A DNA stretch of 64,000 nt from Acidovorax defluvii (GCA_003268905.1 QLTU01000009.1:62001-126000); one strand, 5' to 3'. Shown: positions 1 through 8,332, numbered from the stretch's first letter. Notes: generated from the sequence alone by a model not told the origin. Made by a program: numbers and translations.

Positions 1-1337
1 CCGGAAATATCGCAGAACATGCACACATAGTGCGTTGGCGCGCCGGCCGCGTCGCGCGCCACACTCAGCGACATGTGCTCGGGAAACACCTCACCGTTCT
101 TGCGCCGGTTCCAGATTTCACCCTGCCAGCGCCCGGTGCGCTTCACGGAATCCCACATCGCCTGGTAAAACGCCCGGTCGTGCCGTTCGGACTTGAACAC
201 GCGCGGCGTCTTGCCCAGCAGTTCTTCCTCGGTGTAGCCCAGCAACCGCGTGACCGAGGCATTGACCGAAAGGATGCGGTTGTTCGTGTCGGTCACGATC
301 ACGCCCTCGCTCATGTTCTCCATGACGGTGGCGGCCAGCCGCTGGCGCTCATCGATCTGGCGCTCGCGGGTCAGGTCGGTCAGGATGCCCGAAAAGCGCT
401 CAGGCTGCCCCGCATCGCTCAGGTGACGCACCCCGCGTGCCATGAACCAGCGGTAGTTGCCGTCAAAGCACTGCAACCGCAGCTTCTCGACGAACGGCTC
501 GCCCGAGGTCAGGGCGTATTGCAGGGCCAGCCGCACGCGCTCGCTGTCGTCGGGATGCAGGCGCTCGCGCATGCGGAAATCACGGGAGAAATCGTCGCCC
601 GTGTAATGCAGCATGCGCGCCACGGTGGGCGAATACACGGTCTGGTCCCGCACCAGGTCGTGGTCCCACATGCCGCTGCCGCTGCCCTCGACCGCCAGGC
701 GAAGGCGTGTCTCGCTGCGCTCAAGGGCGGTGCGCGCGGCCTGGATCTCGCCCATTTCTTGCAACACGCAGTCCAGGCGGGCCGGTTCGTCGCCCTCCTC
801 GGGCACGTAGGTCACGGTGTTGAGCATATGCACCACATGCCCGTCAGACGGCCGGGTGTAGTGCCGCGGCCCCAGGTGGTGGTCAATCTCGCCCGCCAGC
901 AGGCGTGCCAGCTGCTGCGTGGCCTGTTCCGGGTCGTCTGCCTGAACGATCTTGCGGATATTCTGGGCCTGCAATTCGGCCAGCTCCATGCCCAGCATTC
1001 GGCACAGGCAGCCATTGGCCCACAGAATGTGCCCATCCAGTGCCACGCGCGCCATGCCCACCGGCGCGTGGTGCACTATCTGCGCCAGCTCGCGCGCCAC
1101 CGCCGAGCGTTGCCGCTCCACCTTGCGCATGCGCGCCAGCAGCCAGCCGGCCAGGGCACTGGTGAAGAGCACATACGCCCAGCCCTTCCAGGTCTGAAAA
1201 TGCGCAATCTGCTCGGGCGTGCCAGCCCATTGGGCCAACAGCGCATCGCCCGCGAACACCCATGCAACGCCAAAGGCGAGGTACAGCGCCACTCCCCACC
1301 AGGGGGTGAGTTTCGCGACGAAACACGGGATGTACAT
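1..1337 (-). CDS. PAS-domain membrane sensor protein, 3' end cut by window edge
   Basis: The reading frame stays open to the window edge, so only the N-terminal 445 codons are present. The first 60 or so residues hold two hydrophobic stretches (WWGVALYLAFGVAWVF and AYVLFTSALAGWLLA). At least three PAS-type modules follow: around residues 75-170 (ILWANGCLCRMLGM), 190-300 (RWFMARGVRHLSDAG, a PAC-like tail) and from 315 on (VIVTDTNNRILSVNASVTRLLGYT, split here as a recognisable PAS start). An output domain (GGDEF, EAL or histidine kinase) would lie outside the window and cannot be named. The ATG at 1337 is the first in-frame start. The gene diverges from purU with about 50 bp between the two starts. 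Membrane sensing of small molecules or redox state is a family-level inference. Confidence 0.85.
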   Translation of the reverse strand, partial: MYIPCFVAKLTPWWGVALYLAFGVAWVFAGDALLAQWAGTPEQIAHFQTWKGWAYVLFTSALAGWLLARMRKVERQRSAVARELAQIVHHAPVGMARVALDGHILWANGCLCRMLGMELAELQAQNIRKIVQADDPEQATQQLARLLAGEIDHHLGPRHYTRPSDGHVVHMLNTVTYVPEEGDEPARLDCVLQEMGEIQAARTALERSETRLRLAVEGSGSGMWDHDLVRDQTVYSPTVARMLHYTGDDFSRDFRMRERLHPDDSERVRLALQYALTSGEPFVEKLRLQCFDGNYRWFMARGVRHLSDAGQPERFSGILTDLTRERQIDERQRLAATVMENMSEGVIVTDTNNRILSVNASVTRLLGYTEEELLGKTPRVFKSERHDRAFYQAMWDSVKRTGRWQGEIWNRRKNGEVFPEHMSLSVARDAAGAPTHYVCMFCDIS

Positions 1338-1388
1338 GAAGTTCCTTATTCCGACACCTGCGGGCCTTGCTGCGACAATCGCACAGCT

Positions 1389-2237
1389 ATGACCCACGCT
1401 TACATCCTTACTCTCTCGTGCCCCGACCGCCTGGGGCTGGTGCACGCCGTCTCTGGTTTTCTGCTGGAGCATGGCGGCAACATCGAAGAAGCCGCCCAAT
1501 ACAACGACAACGCCACGGGCCTGTTTTTCATGCGGGTGCAGTTTGCCTGCGACCAGCACGACCACGCCACCCTGAAGACCCGCCTGGCCACCTTTGCAGA
1601 GCCCCACCAGATGTGCTGGAGCCTGCATGCCACGGCCCAGCCCGTCAGAACCGTGCTCATGGTCAGCAAGGAAGGCCATTGCCTGAACGATCTGCTGTTT
1701 CGCTGGAAGAGCGGCCTGCTGCCCATCGACATCCGCGCCATCATCAGCAACCACCGCGACTTCTACCAACTGGCAGCCAGCTACAACGTGCCGTTCCACC
1801 ACATTCCCCTCACCGGCACCACCAAGGCGCAGGCCGAGGCCAAACAGTACGAGATTATCGAGGCCGAAGGGGCCGAACTGGTGGTGCTGGCTCGTTACAT
1901 GCAGATACTTTCACTTGATCTGTGTCAAAAACTAGCCGGACGGGCCATCAATATCCACCACAGCTTCTTGCCAAGCTTCAAAGGTGCCAAGCCGTATTAC
2001 CAGGCACATGACCGTGGCGTGAAACTCATCGGCGCCACAGCCCACTACGTCACCGCCGACCTCGACGAAGGCCCGATCATCGAGCAGGACGTGGCCCGCG
2101 CCGACCACACCGACACCGTGGAAGACCTCACCGCCCGCGGCCGAGACACCGAAAGCCAGGTGCTGGCGCGCGCCGTGAAGTGGCACAGCGAGCACCGCGT
2201 GCTGCTCAACGGCCACAAGACCGTGATCTTCCGCTAG
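1389..2237 (+). CDS. purU: Formyltetrahydrofolate deformylase
   Basis: The 282-residue protein hydrolyses 10-formyl-tetrahydrofolate to formate and tetrahydrofolate, balancing one-carbon pools and feeding formate to purine synthesis. The N-terminal part (residues 5-80, ILTLSCPDRLGLVHAVSGF) is an ACT domain. The C-terminal part is formyltransferase-like, with the catalytic motif INIHHSFLPSF (N188, H190) and HYVTADLDEGPIIEQD. Length and motif order match the PurU family. The ATG at 1389 starts directly at the ACT domain. Codons around 1898-1940 are AT-rich compared with the rest and may be a decayed copy of the dispersed AGCGCTT repeat, but this part aligns with normal PurU sequence, so I do not claim an insertion. 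Confidence 0.95.
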   Translation: MTHAYILTLSCPDRLGLVHAVSGFLLEHGGNIEEAAQYNDNATGLFFMRVQFACDQHDHATLKTRLATFAEPHQMCWSLHATAQPVRTVLMVSKEGHCLNDLLFRWKSGLLPIDIRAIISNHRDFYQLAASYNVPFHHIPLTGTTKAQAEAKQYEIIEAEGAELVVLARYMQILSLDLCQKLAGRAINIHHSFLPSFKGAKPYYQAHDRGVKLIGATAHYVTADLDEGPIIEQDVARADHTDTVEDLTARGRDTESQVLARAVKWHSEHRVLLNGHKTVIFR

Positions 2238-2250
2238 AGATATGGAACAC

Positions 2251-2400
2251 CCCCCTGAGTCGCTTCGCGCCTTCCCCCCGCTCTCGCGGCGCTGCGCGCC
2301 GCAGGCAGGGGGACGCCGCCAGTGCACGCCAGTGAAACGCCGCCTACGCGGCATGGCGGCCCTTGCGCGGCGGCCTTCGCTTGAGCCGGGCCTGTCTCAG
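2251..2400 (+). repeat. Dispersed 3'-end hairpin element, copy 1
   Basis: The element starts 13 bp after the purU stop with CCCCCTGAGTCGC, followed by CTTCCCCC...GGGGGACG arms that can fold into a stem, and a tail with GGCCCTTGCGCGGC. The same arrangement occurs at 3351, 21833 and, inverted, at 6766-6875. It fills the gap between purU and the LysR gene. No coding function is seen. Confidence 0.75.
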
Positions 2401-2436
2401 GCGCCACGGGCAGCACACATTCCAGGGGTTTGCTAA

Positions 2437-3342
2437 ATGGCCACGGCAGCACCGTCCTCTTTCCTCAGCAACGCGGCCAGGCGCATTCCGCCCATCCAGT
2501 GCCTGCTGACGTTTGAAGCCCTGGCCCGCCTGCGCAGTGTGACGCAGACGGCCGACGAGCTGTGCGTGACGCCAAGCGCCGTGAGCCACCGCGTCAAGCA
2601 GCTGGAGCAGATCCTGGGCGTGCGGCTGTTCGGCCGCGCCGATTTTTCGCTGACCACCGAGGGCAGCGCCTACCTGGCCCATGTGCGCGAGGGGCTGGGC
2701 GCGCTGCAGCGGTTTCCGGGCCAGGCAGCGGCGCCGGGGCGGCGGCGGCTCAAGCTGGCCGTCACGCCCACATTTGCGCGCACCATCCTCATCCCGCGCC
2801 TGCGCCAGTTCACCGAGGCCTACCCCGAGATCGACCTGGCCTTGCAGGTGTCCATTCCGCTGCTGGATGTGGTGGCCGAAGACGCCGACCTGATGGTGCG
2901 CTTTGGCGCGGGCCACTATGCCGACGTGGAGCACGTGGAACTGGCCCGCGACGTGGTCACGCCCCTGGCCTCGCCCGCCTTCGTGCGCGAGCACGGGCCG
3001 TTCGAGCGTCCCGAAGACCTGGAAGGCGTGCCCCTGTTGCGCAGCCCGCTGGAACCCTGGCGCACCTGGTTTGCCGCCACCGGCCTCGATTGGGCCGAGC
3101 CCAGCGAGGGCTCGCAGTTCAACGACATCGGCCTGATGTGCGACGGCGCCGCAGCCGGCATGGGCGTGGCGCTGGTACGCCTCAAGCTGGGCGCGCCCTG
3201 GCTCGAAAACGGCGCGCTGGTGCGCCTGTTTGCCACCGACACCGCCAGCCCGCACGCGCACTACCTGTGCTGGCGCACCGGCACCATGGACCGCTGGGAA
3301 TGCGCCGCGTTTGCCGAGTGGCTGCGCAAGACCATGGCGTAG
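2437..3342 (+). CDS. LysR-family transcriptional regulator (GcvA-like)
   Basis: A 301-residue regulator with an N-terminal winged helix-turn-helix (residues 20-80: FEALARLRSVTQTADELC, SAVSHRVKQLEQILG) and a C-terminal periplasmic-binding-like effector domain (residues 100-300). The spacing PSAVSHRVKQLE and the C-terminal pattern resemble GcvA-type LysR proteins. It lies between purU and glcD, all on the same strand, so one-carbon or glycolate metabolism is a possible target, but its ligand cannot be read from sequence. The ATG at 2437 precedes the HTH by a normal 20-residue arm. Confidence 0.9.
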   Translation: MATAAPSSFLSNAARRIPPIQCLLTFEALARLRSVTQTADELCVTPSAVSHRVKQLEQILGVRLFGRADFSLTTEGSAYLAHVREGLGALQRFPGQAAAPGRRRLKLAVTPTFARTILIPRLRQFTEAYPEIDLALQVSIPLLDVVAEDADLMVRFGAGHYADVEHVELARDVVTPLASPAFVREHGPFERPEDLEGVPLLRSPLEPWRTWFAATGLDWAEPSEGSQFNDIGLMCDGAAAGMGVALVRLKLGAPWLENGALVRLFATDTASPHAHYLCWRTGTMDRWECAAFAEWLRKTMA

Positions 3343-3490
3343 TAGAGGCATCCCCCTGAGTAGAGGCATCCCCCTGAGTCGCCTTTGGCGCCTTCCCCCT
3401 TCTCTCGGCTGCGCCGGGAAGGGGGACGCAGCCCTCGCTGCGGGGCGGCCCTTGCTCGGCTGCCCTCGCCCGAGCCGCGCCCTCCTCCAC
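3343..3490 (+). repeat. Dispersed 3'-end hairpin element, copy 2, with tandem-duplicated start
   Basis: It begins directly behind the LysR stop. The 18-bp unit TAGAGGCATCCCCCTGAG occurs twice in tandem (3343-3360 and 3361-3378). The hairpin arms CTTCCCCC...GGGGGACG and the GGCCCTTG tail follow. It is the same family as at 2251, 6766 and 21833. The duplication suggests slippage or re-insertion at the element edge. Confidence 0.75.
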
Positions 3491-3505
3491 CAAGTTCAGG
3501 CAAAA

Positions 3506-3552
3506 ATCAGCCCCAGCGCTTGTCCATCAAGCGCTAGAAGCTATCAATTAGT
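3506..3552 (+). repeat. AGCGCTT/AAGCGCT dispersed repeat, copy A
   Basis: A near-ideal copy: AGCGCTTG, five bases, CAAGCGCT (8-bp perfect arms), followed by AGAAGCTATCAATT. It lies between the LysR gene and glcD, about 80 bp before the glcD start. Confidence 0.8.
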
Positions 3553-3629
3553 GAGCATTTCGGTATTTTTCACAAACACCTGCAGAAAACCTCACACCCC
3601 GCCCGTCCCCATCCCCTACAGTGGCGACC

Positions 3630-5135
3630 ATGAACACCGACAGCATGTCCGTTGCCGCCCCTTCGCCTGCCGAGCGCTCTGCGCGCCAGGCTGAAGTCGT
3701 GCAGGCCCTCAGCCGCGTGGTGCCTCCGCACTCCCTGCTCTGGCACAGCGAAGACACCACGCCCTACGAATGCGATGGCCTCACCGCCTACCGGCAGCGC
3801 CCGCTGGTGGTGTGCCTGCCCGAAACCGAGACGCAAGTGCAGGCCGTGCTCAAGGTGTGCCACCAGCTCCAGGTGCCCGTGGTGGCGCGCGGCGCGGGCA
3901 CGGGCCTGTCGGGCGGCGCCATGCCGCACGCCATGGGCGTGACGATGTCGCTGGCCCGCTTCAACCGCATCCTCGACCTGAACCCCGAAAGCCGCACGGC
4001 CGTGGTGCAGTGCGGTGTGCGCAACCTGGCCATCAGCGAGGCGGCGGCGCCGTACAACCTTTACTACGCGCCGGATCCCAGCAGCCAGATCGCCTGCACC
4101 ATCGGCGGCAACGTGGCTGAAAACTCGGGCGGCGTGCACTGCCTCAAATACGGCCTCACGGTGCACAACGTGCTCAAGGTCAAGGGCTTCACGGTGGAAG
4201 GCGAGCCCGTCGAATTTGGCAGCGCGGCGCTCGACGCACCCGGCTACGACCTGCTGGCCGCCGTGATCGGCAGCGAGGGCATGCTGGCCGTCACCACCGA
4301 GGTCACCGTGCGCATCATCCCCAAGCCCATGCTGGCGCGCTGCATCATGGCCAGCTTTGACGACGTGCGCAAAGCGGGCGATGCCGTGGCCTCCGTCATT
4401 GCCGCCGGCATCATCCCCGCCGGGCTGGAGATGATGGACAAGCCCATGACGGCCGCCGTGGAAGACTTTGTGCACGCAGGCTACGACCTGACGGCCGAAG
4501 CCATCTTGCTGTGCGAAAGCGACGGCACCCCCGAAGAGGTGGAGGAAGAAATCGGCCGCATGAGCGAGGTGCTGCGCGCTGCGGGCGCCACCGCCATCTC
4601 GGTCAGCCGCGACGAGGCCGAGCGCCTGCGTTTCTGGAGCGGGCGCAAGAACGCCTTTCCCGCCAGCGGCCGCATCAGCCCCGACTACATGTGCATGGAC
4701 TCGACCATCCCGCGCAAGCGCCTAGCCGACATCCTGCTGGCCATTCAGGAGATGGAAAAGAAATACCAGCTGCGCTGCGCCAACGTGTTCCACGCGGGCG
4801 ACGGCAACCTGCACCCGCTGATTTTGTTTGATGCAAACGACGCCGACCAACTGCGCCGCTGCGAGCTGTTTGGCGCCGACATCCTGGAAACCAGCGTGGC
4901 CATGGGAGGCACGGTGACGGGCGAGCACGGCGTGGGGGTGGAAAAGCTCAACAGCATGTGCGTGCAGTTCAGCGCCGAAGAAAACGCGCAGATGTTTGGC
5001 CTGAAATACGCTTTCGACCCGGCTGGCCTGCTCAACCCCGGCAAGGTGATCCCCACGCTGAACCGGTGTGCGGAGTACGGGAAGATGCTGGTGCGGGGCG
5101 GGCAGATCAAGCACCCGGAGTTGCCGCGGTTTTGA
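3630..5135 (+). CDS. glcD: FAD-linked oxidase, glycolate oxidase subunit GlcD type
   Basis: A 501-residue flavoprotein of the GlcD/D-lactate dehydrogenase family. The FAD_binding_4 domain covers roughly residues 50-230 (VVARGAGTGLSGGAMP and IGGNVAENSGGVHCLKYG are the flavin-binding signatures). The C-terminal FAD-oxidase cap covers 260-480, with NVFHAGDGNLHP and GEHGVGVEK. It likely oxidises glycolate to glyoxylate and passes electrons to the respiratory chain. In the classical complex GlcD works with GlcE and GlcF, and neither is next to it here. The ATG at 3630 is preferred over the in-frame GTG at 3621. Malate synthase G (56846) and phosphoglycolate phosphatase (15533) in the same window could supply connected steps. 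Confidence 0.9.
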   Translation: MNTDSMSVAAPSPAERSARQAEVVQALSRVVPPHSLLWHSEDTTPYECDGLTAYRQRPLVVCLPETETQVQAVLKVCHQLQVPVVARGAGTGLSGGAMPHAMGVTMSLARFNRILDLNPESRTAVVQCGVRNLAISEAAAPYNLYYAPDPSSQIACTIGGNVAENSGGVHCLKYGLTVHNVLKVKGFTVEGEPVEFGSAALDAPGYDLLAAVIGSEGMLAVTTEVTVRIIPKPMLARCIMASFDDVRKAGDAVASVIAAGIIPAGLEMMDKPMTAAVEDFVHAGYDLTAEAILLCESDGTPEEVEEEIGRMSEVLRAAGATAISVSRDEAERLRFWSGRKNAFPASGRISPDYMCMDSTIPRKRLADILLAIQEMEKKYQLRCANVFHAGDGNLHPLILFDANDADQLRRCELFGADILETSVAMGGTVTGEHGVGVEKLNSMCVQFSAEENAQMFGLKYAFDPAGLLNPGKVIPTLNRCAEYGKMLVRGGQIKHPELPRF

Positions 5136-5149
5136 GGGCGGTGCGGGCT

Positions 5150-5218
5150 GAAAATTTGAGCCTATTTGGCTGCTGGCGCTTATACATAAAGCGCTAGTAG
5201 CTATTGTTTTTATAGCTT
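5150..5218 (+). repeat. AGCGCTT/AAGCGCT dispersed repeat, copy B
   Basis: It starts 15 bp after the glcD stop: GGCGCTTATACATAAAGCGC followed by TAGTAGCTATTGTTTTT. The last 14 bases (5198-5211) recur inverted at 5891-5904, at the far side of the palindrome-ended element, so this copy may form one of its edges. Confidence 0.75.
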
Positions 5219-5904
5219 GTAGTGTGCCTTTGCCGAGTGCGGGGGCCGGGTCTCGCCCCGGCGGGCGACTCACTTTCTTTTGCCTCGCCAAAAGAAAGTA
5301 AGCCAAGAAAAAGCGACCCTACAGGCTGCGTCCCTTCGCTTCGCTGCGGGCAACCTGCGGTGCTCAGTTTTGTCGGGGTCTCGCTAAACTCGCGCCGCTT
5401 CGCGTCACTCAAACAGACGCGAGCCCTCATCCGCCAAAACCTGCGCTCCTCGGCGCATCCTGAAGGGAACCCGCAAGCGGACATCCATACGGGCCGTCGC
5501 TTCGCTCGGCCCACACCGCCCGGGCGCAAGCCCCGCGCGATGCGCAGACTGGGCCGAGCGCAGCAATGGCCCGTGTGGCTGTTTGGCTGTCGGGCTGTTC
5601 GGCTGCCCACCCCCTTCTGGCTGCGCCTGCGGCGGGGCGTTTGCGGGGTGGCATGGGCGCCTTCGCGCGCATGCTTCGTGATCTGACTCGCCGTGGTTGT
5701 CCGAGCGCAGCGCGCCAGCGCAAAGCGAGTTCCACGGCGCACCCCGCAAACGCCCCGACGCAGGTTTGCCCCGCAGGGGTCGCAGATTGCAGGGTCGCCT
5801 TTCTTTTGGGTACTTTTCTTTGGCGAAGCAAAGAACAAGTACCTCGCCCGCCGGGGCGAGACCCGGCCCCCCGCCCTCAAAAAACACAGCAAAAACAATA
5901 GCTA
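5198..5904. repeat. 0.7 kb non-coding element with nested inverted ends
   Basis: This fills the 803-bp gap between glcD and ung. The outer ends TAGCTATTGTTTTT (5198-5211) and AAAAACAATAGCTA (5891-5904) are perfect inverted copies. Inside them, 5241-5268 and 5844-5871 are a perfect 28-bp inverted pair. The similarity continues imperfectly for another 50-80 bp inward on each side (an AAAGAAAGTA/GCGACCCT pattern on the left, mirrored on the right). The interior is GC-rich and carries overlapping open frames in several phases with no recognisable protein. It has the architecture of a MITE-like or structured-RNA repeat. No transposase and no clear target duplication are seen. Confidence 0.7.
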
Positions 5905-5938
5905 AAGCCGCAGACCCATCAACCAAAAAAACACGAAA

Positions 5939-6676
5939 TCAGCCCTCAACCTGCCCCTCCCGAAATCCCCGCGCCAATCCAAAATGCCCGCAGCCAATGA
6001 ACGGCACCGGCGGCCGCAGCGCCGACAGCGGCGAGGGATGGTTGGCACACAACACCAGGTGCCCCCGGTCCGCAGGAATGACGGCGCGCTTGCCCTGCGC
6101 ATGCGCCCCCCAGAGCATGAACACCACCGGACGCGGCCCTTCGGCCACATGGCGGATGACGGCATCGGTCAGCACCTCCCATCCCTTGCCCGCGTGGCTG
6201 GCGGGCTGGCCTTCTTCCACCGTGAGGGTCGTGTTGAGCAGCAGCACGCCGCTCGTCGCCCACTTCACCAGACTGCCGCCGGGCAGCGGAAACGCGGGCG
6301 GCGGCGTGCCCAGGTCGCGCTGCAGTTCCTTGAAGATGTTGCGCAGCGACGGAGGCAGCGCCACGCCGGGTGCCACCGAGAACGCCAGCCCCTCGGCCTG
6401 GCCCCGGCCGTGGTACGGGTCCTGCCCCAGGATGACCACGCGCACCTCGTCGGGCGGCGTGAGTTCCAGCGCGCGCAGCGGGCGCGGCGGAAAGATGACG
6501 GCCCCGGCCTCGAGCCGCGCCTGCAGGAAAGCCCGCAGCTTGCCGCCCACCGCTCCCTCAAAGAATGCCTGCACCAGCGGCTGCCAGCCCGGCGCCACGG
6601 GCCAGTCGGCGGGGTCAGCGCTTAGCAGTTGCGTCGGCGCCAGTGCGGCGTCGTTCAGTACAGAAAATTGAGTCAA
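5939..6676 (-). CDS. ung: Uracil-DNA glycosylase, family 1
   Basis: The 245-residue enzyme removes uracil from DNA to start base-excision repair. The water-activating motif GQDPYHGRGQAEGLAFSV lies near residues 84-101, and the minor-groove loop HPSPLSA lies near 213-219. Both are canonical for family-1 UDG. The start is a TTG at 6676. An in-frame TAA lies 18 bp upstream and no ATG is available. GGAGG sits 6 bases upstream of this TTG, inside a copy of the AGCGCTT dispersed repeat. The gene converges with glcD across the palindrome-ended element. Confidence 0.95.
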   Translation of the reverse strand: MTQFSVLNDAALAPTQLLSADPADWPVAPGWQPLVQAFFEGAVGGKLRAFLQARLEAGAVIFPPRPLRALELTPPDEVRVVILGQDPYHGRGQAEGLAFSVAPGVALPPSLRNIFKELQRDLGTPPPAFPLPGGSLVKWATSGVLLLNTTLTVEEGQPASHAGKGWEVLTDAVIRHVAEGPRPVVFMLWGAHAQGKRAVIPADRGHLVLCANHPSPLSALRPPVPFIGCGHFGLARGFREGQVEG

Positions 6677-6723
6677 ATCGGCCTCCAGCGCTTATTCAGC
6701 AAGCGCGAGCAGCTATAACTTTT
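6670..6723 (+). repeat. AGCGCTT/AAGCGCT dispersed repeat, copy C, carrying the ung ribosome binding site
   Basis: AGCGCTT, seven bases, AAGCGC, then GAGCAGCTATAACTTTTG. On the minus strand its edge reads GCGCTGGAGGCCGATTTG, so the GGAGG Shine-Dalgarno sequence of ung belongs to the repeat. Confidence 0.8.
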
Positions 6724-6765
6724 GCAGTCAATGGCGCCCCCCGTTCTGCAACACCCGCGATCCCC

Positions 6766-6875
6766 GGCACTGACGCAGCCCAGGCCAGCGGCCACCGTGC
6801 AAGTGCCGCCCCGCCGCACGGGTGGCGTCCCCATGCCCGCAGCGATGCGAGAGCGGGGGGAAGGCGACTCTGGGG
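6766..6875 (-). repeat. Dispersed 3'-end hairpin element, copy 3 (inverted)
   Basis: Read on the minus strand it begins 9 bp after the trpC stop (CCCAGAGTCGCCTTCCCCCC...) and ends with the GGCGGGGCGGC...GGCCTGGGC tail. Orientation and distance to the stop match the other copies relative to their genes. It could end the trp transcript. Confidence 0.65.
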
Positions 6876-6884
6876 AAGTTAACT

Positions 6885-7685
6885 TCAAGCAAACAGCTTG
6901 GCCAGCTCCAGCCCCGGCTCGGGGGCGCGCATGAAGGCCTCGCCCACCAGGAAGGCGTGCACACCGGCGTCGCGCATGGTTTTGACGTCGGCAGGCTTCA
7001 GGATGCCGGACTCGGTGACCAGCAGGCGATTCTTGGGAACGTCGGCGAGCATGCCCAGCGTGGTGTCCAGCGTGACCTCGAAGGTTCGCAGGTTGCGGTT
7101 GTTGATGCCGATCAGCGGCGTCTTGAGCTTGAGCGCCCGCTCCAGCTCGGCGCGGTCGTGCACCTCCACCAGCACGGCCATGTCCAGCCCGCGCGCGATG
7201 GCCTCGAAGTCTGCCATCTGGGCATCATCCAGGCAGGCGGCGATCAGCAAAATGGCGTCGGCACCCATGGCGCGGGCCTCGTACACCTGGTACGGGTCCA
7301 CGAGGAAGTCCTTGCGCAGCACAGGAAGCTGGCAGCTGGCGCGCGCCTGTTTGAGGTAGTCCACGCTGCCCTGAAAAAACTGCTTGTCGGTCAGCACCGA
7401 GAGGCAGGCCGCGCTCACCTTGCCGTCGCCGTCGGCGTAGCTTTGGGCAATGTCGGCGGGAATGAAGTCGGCGCGGATCACGCCCTTGCTCGGGCTGGCC
7501 TTCTTGATCTCGGCGATCACCGCTGCCTGGCCCTTGGCGATTTTTGCGCGCAACGCGCCTTCAAAGTCGCGCGTGAGCACGCGGCTCTCGGCGTCGGCGC
7601 GCATGGCGGCCAGGGGCAGGCGCTTTTGGGCGGCGGCGACTTCTTCGTGCTTGACGGCGACGATTTGGTTCAGGATGTCAGACAT
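6885..7685 (-). CDS. trpC: Indole-3-glycerol-phosphate synthase
   Basis: The 266-residue TIM-barrel enzyme converts carboxyphenylaminodeoxyribulose phosphate to indole-3-glycerol phosphate in tryptophan synthesis. IGPS signatures are [16 protein letters not shown] (residues 55-70, catalytic Lys), [26 protein letters not shown] (113-138, cited in part), [13 protein letters not shown] and VTESGI. It is the last gene of the trp cluster, 26 bp after a membrane protein gene, and is followed by a hairpin element. The length is normal for the family. Confidence 0.97.
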   Translation of the reverse strand: MSDILNQIVAVKHEEVAAAQKRLPLAAMRADAESRVLTRDFEGALRAKIAKGQAAVIAEIKKASPSKGVIRADFIPADIAQSYADGDGKVSAACLSVLTDKQFFQGSVDYLKQARASCQLPVLRKDFLVDPYQVYEARAMGADAILLIAACLDDAQMADFEAIARGLDMAVLVEVHDRAELERALKLKTPLIGINNRNLRTFEVTLDTTLGMLADVPKNRLLVTESGILKPADVKTMRDAGVHAFLVGEAFMRAPEPGLELAKLFA

Positions 7686-7711
7686 GGTTTAAGAGGGAAA
7701 TGGTGGAATGG

Positions 7712-8332
7712 TCAACGGGCATGGGGCACGTCTGAACCCGCGAGCAGTGGTGCGCCCGAGCGGCGGATCCGCAGGCGCTCTGCCAGCGTGTTCACGCAGC
7801 GGTCAAGAATGCGCAGGTTGCGCAGGTTGCGCTGAAACGGCCGGGAGGTCAGATGCACCAAGGTCAGTGCGGCCACCGGCCCCCGGCGAACATGCCGCAG
7901 TTCCAGCAAAAAGGATGCACCCGTTTCTCTGGTGGCGGCCGGGTAGCAACCCAGACTGTATTGGGCAGGGTCAATTTGAATGCGCTCGCGTTGGGCAAGA
8001 CCTACCGGTGTCAGGCTGCCCTGCTGAAAATCAACGATCCACCCCCGGCGCACCTGCTTGCTTCGCCATTGCAGATGCATCGCCAGCACGATCAACCCCG
8101 TGCAAAGGAGCGCCACAACCCAAAATGCGGGGCCTTCTTTCAGACCGGTCATCCACAACACGGATGCGCTGCAAAACAGACCCGACAGCGCAGTCGTCAG
8201 TATGACTTCGCGTCTGGAGGCGACCGACTCCAGGTTTTCGGGCAGCCATGCCCTTGGCTGCATGGCCAGCGTCCCGGCCCACACCGGCAGGGAGGTGGGC
8301 CTGATCGGAAGGCGGGGTGCTGGCGGTGTCAA
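7712..8332 (-). CDS. Two-helix membrane protein of unknown function in the trp operon
   Basis: I do not recognise the family. The protein has about 206 residues. The only start with a good Shine-Dalgarno sequence is a TTG at 8332 (AAGGAGG four bases upstream) that overlaps the stop of the preceding small gene as TTGA; an in-frame ATG lies at 8263 with no visible binding site. Two adjacent membrane segments (EVILTTALSGLFCSASVLWM and AFWVVALLCTGLIVLAMHL) are followed by a soluble beta-rich tail with many arginines (RNLRNLRILDRC, LAERLRIRRSG). The layout, a helical hairpin plus a small cytoplasmic domain, resembles DUF2244-like or PH-like membrane proteins, but this is only a shape comparison. 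Confidence 0.6.
   Translation of the reverse strand: MTPPAPRLPIRPTSLPVWAGTLAMQPRAWLPENLESVASRREVILTTALSGLFCSASVLWMTGLKEGPAFWVVALLCTGLIVLAMHLQWRSKQVRRGWIVDFQQGSLTPVGLAQRERIQIDPAQYSLGCYPAATRETGASFLLELRHVRRGPVAALTLVHLTSRPFQRNLRNLRILDRCVNTLAERLRIRRSGAPLLAGSDVPHAR

Noticed and set aside
1898-1940. Possible thirteenth repeat copy inside purU
   Set aside because: It is AT-rich with some similarity to the repeat (CACTTGAT, AAACTAGCC), but the encoded residues fit the normal PurU sequence and the inverted core is absent.
5222-5926. Several open frames of 110-230 codons inside the palindrome-ended element
   Set aside because: They overlap in many phases, mirror each other because of the inverted ends, lack ribosome binding sites and resemble no protein family; they look like by-products of GC-rich repeat DNA.
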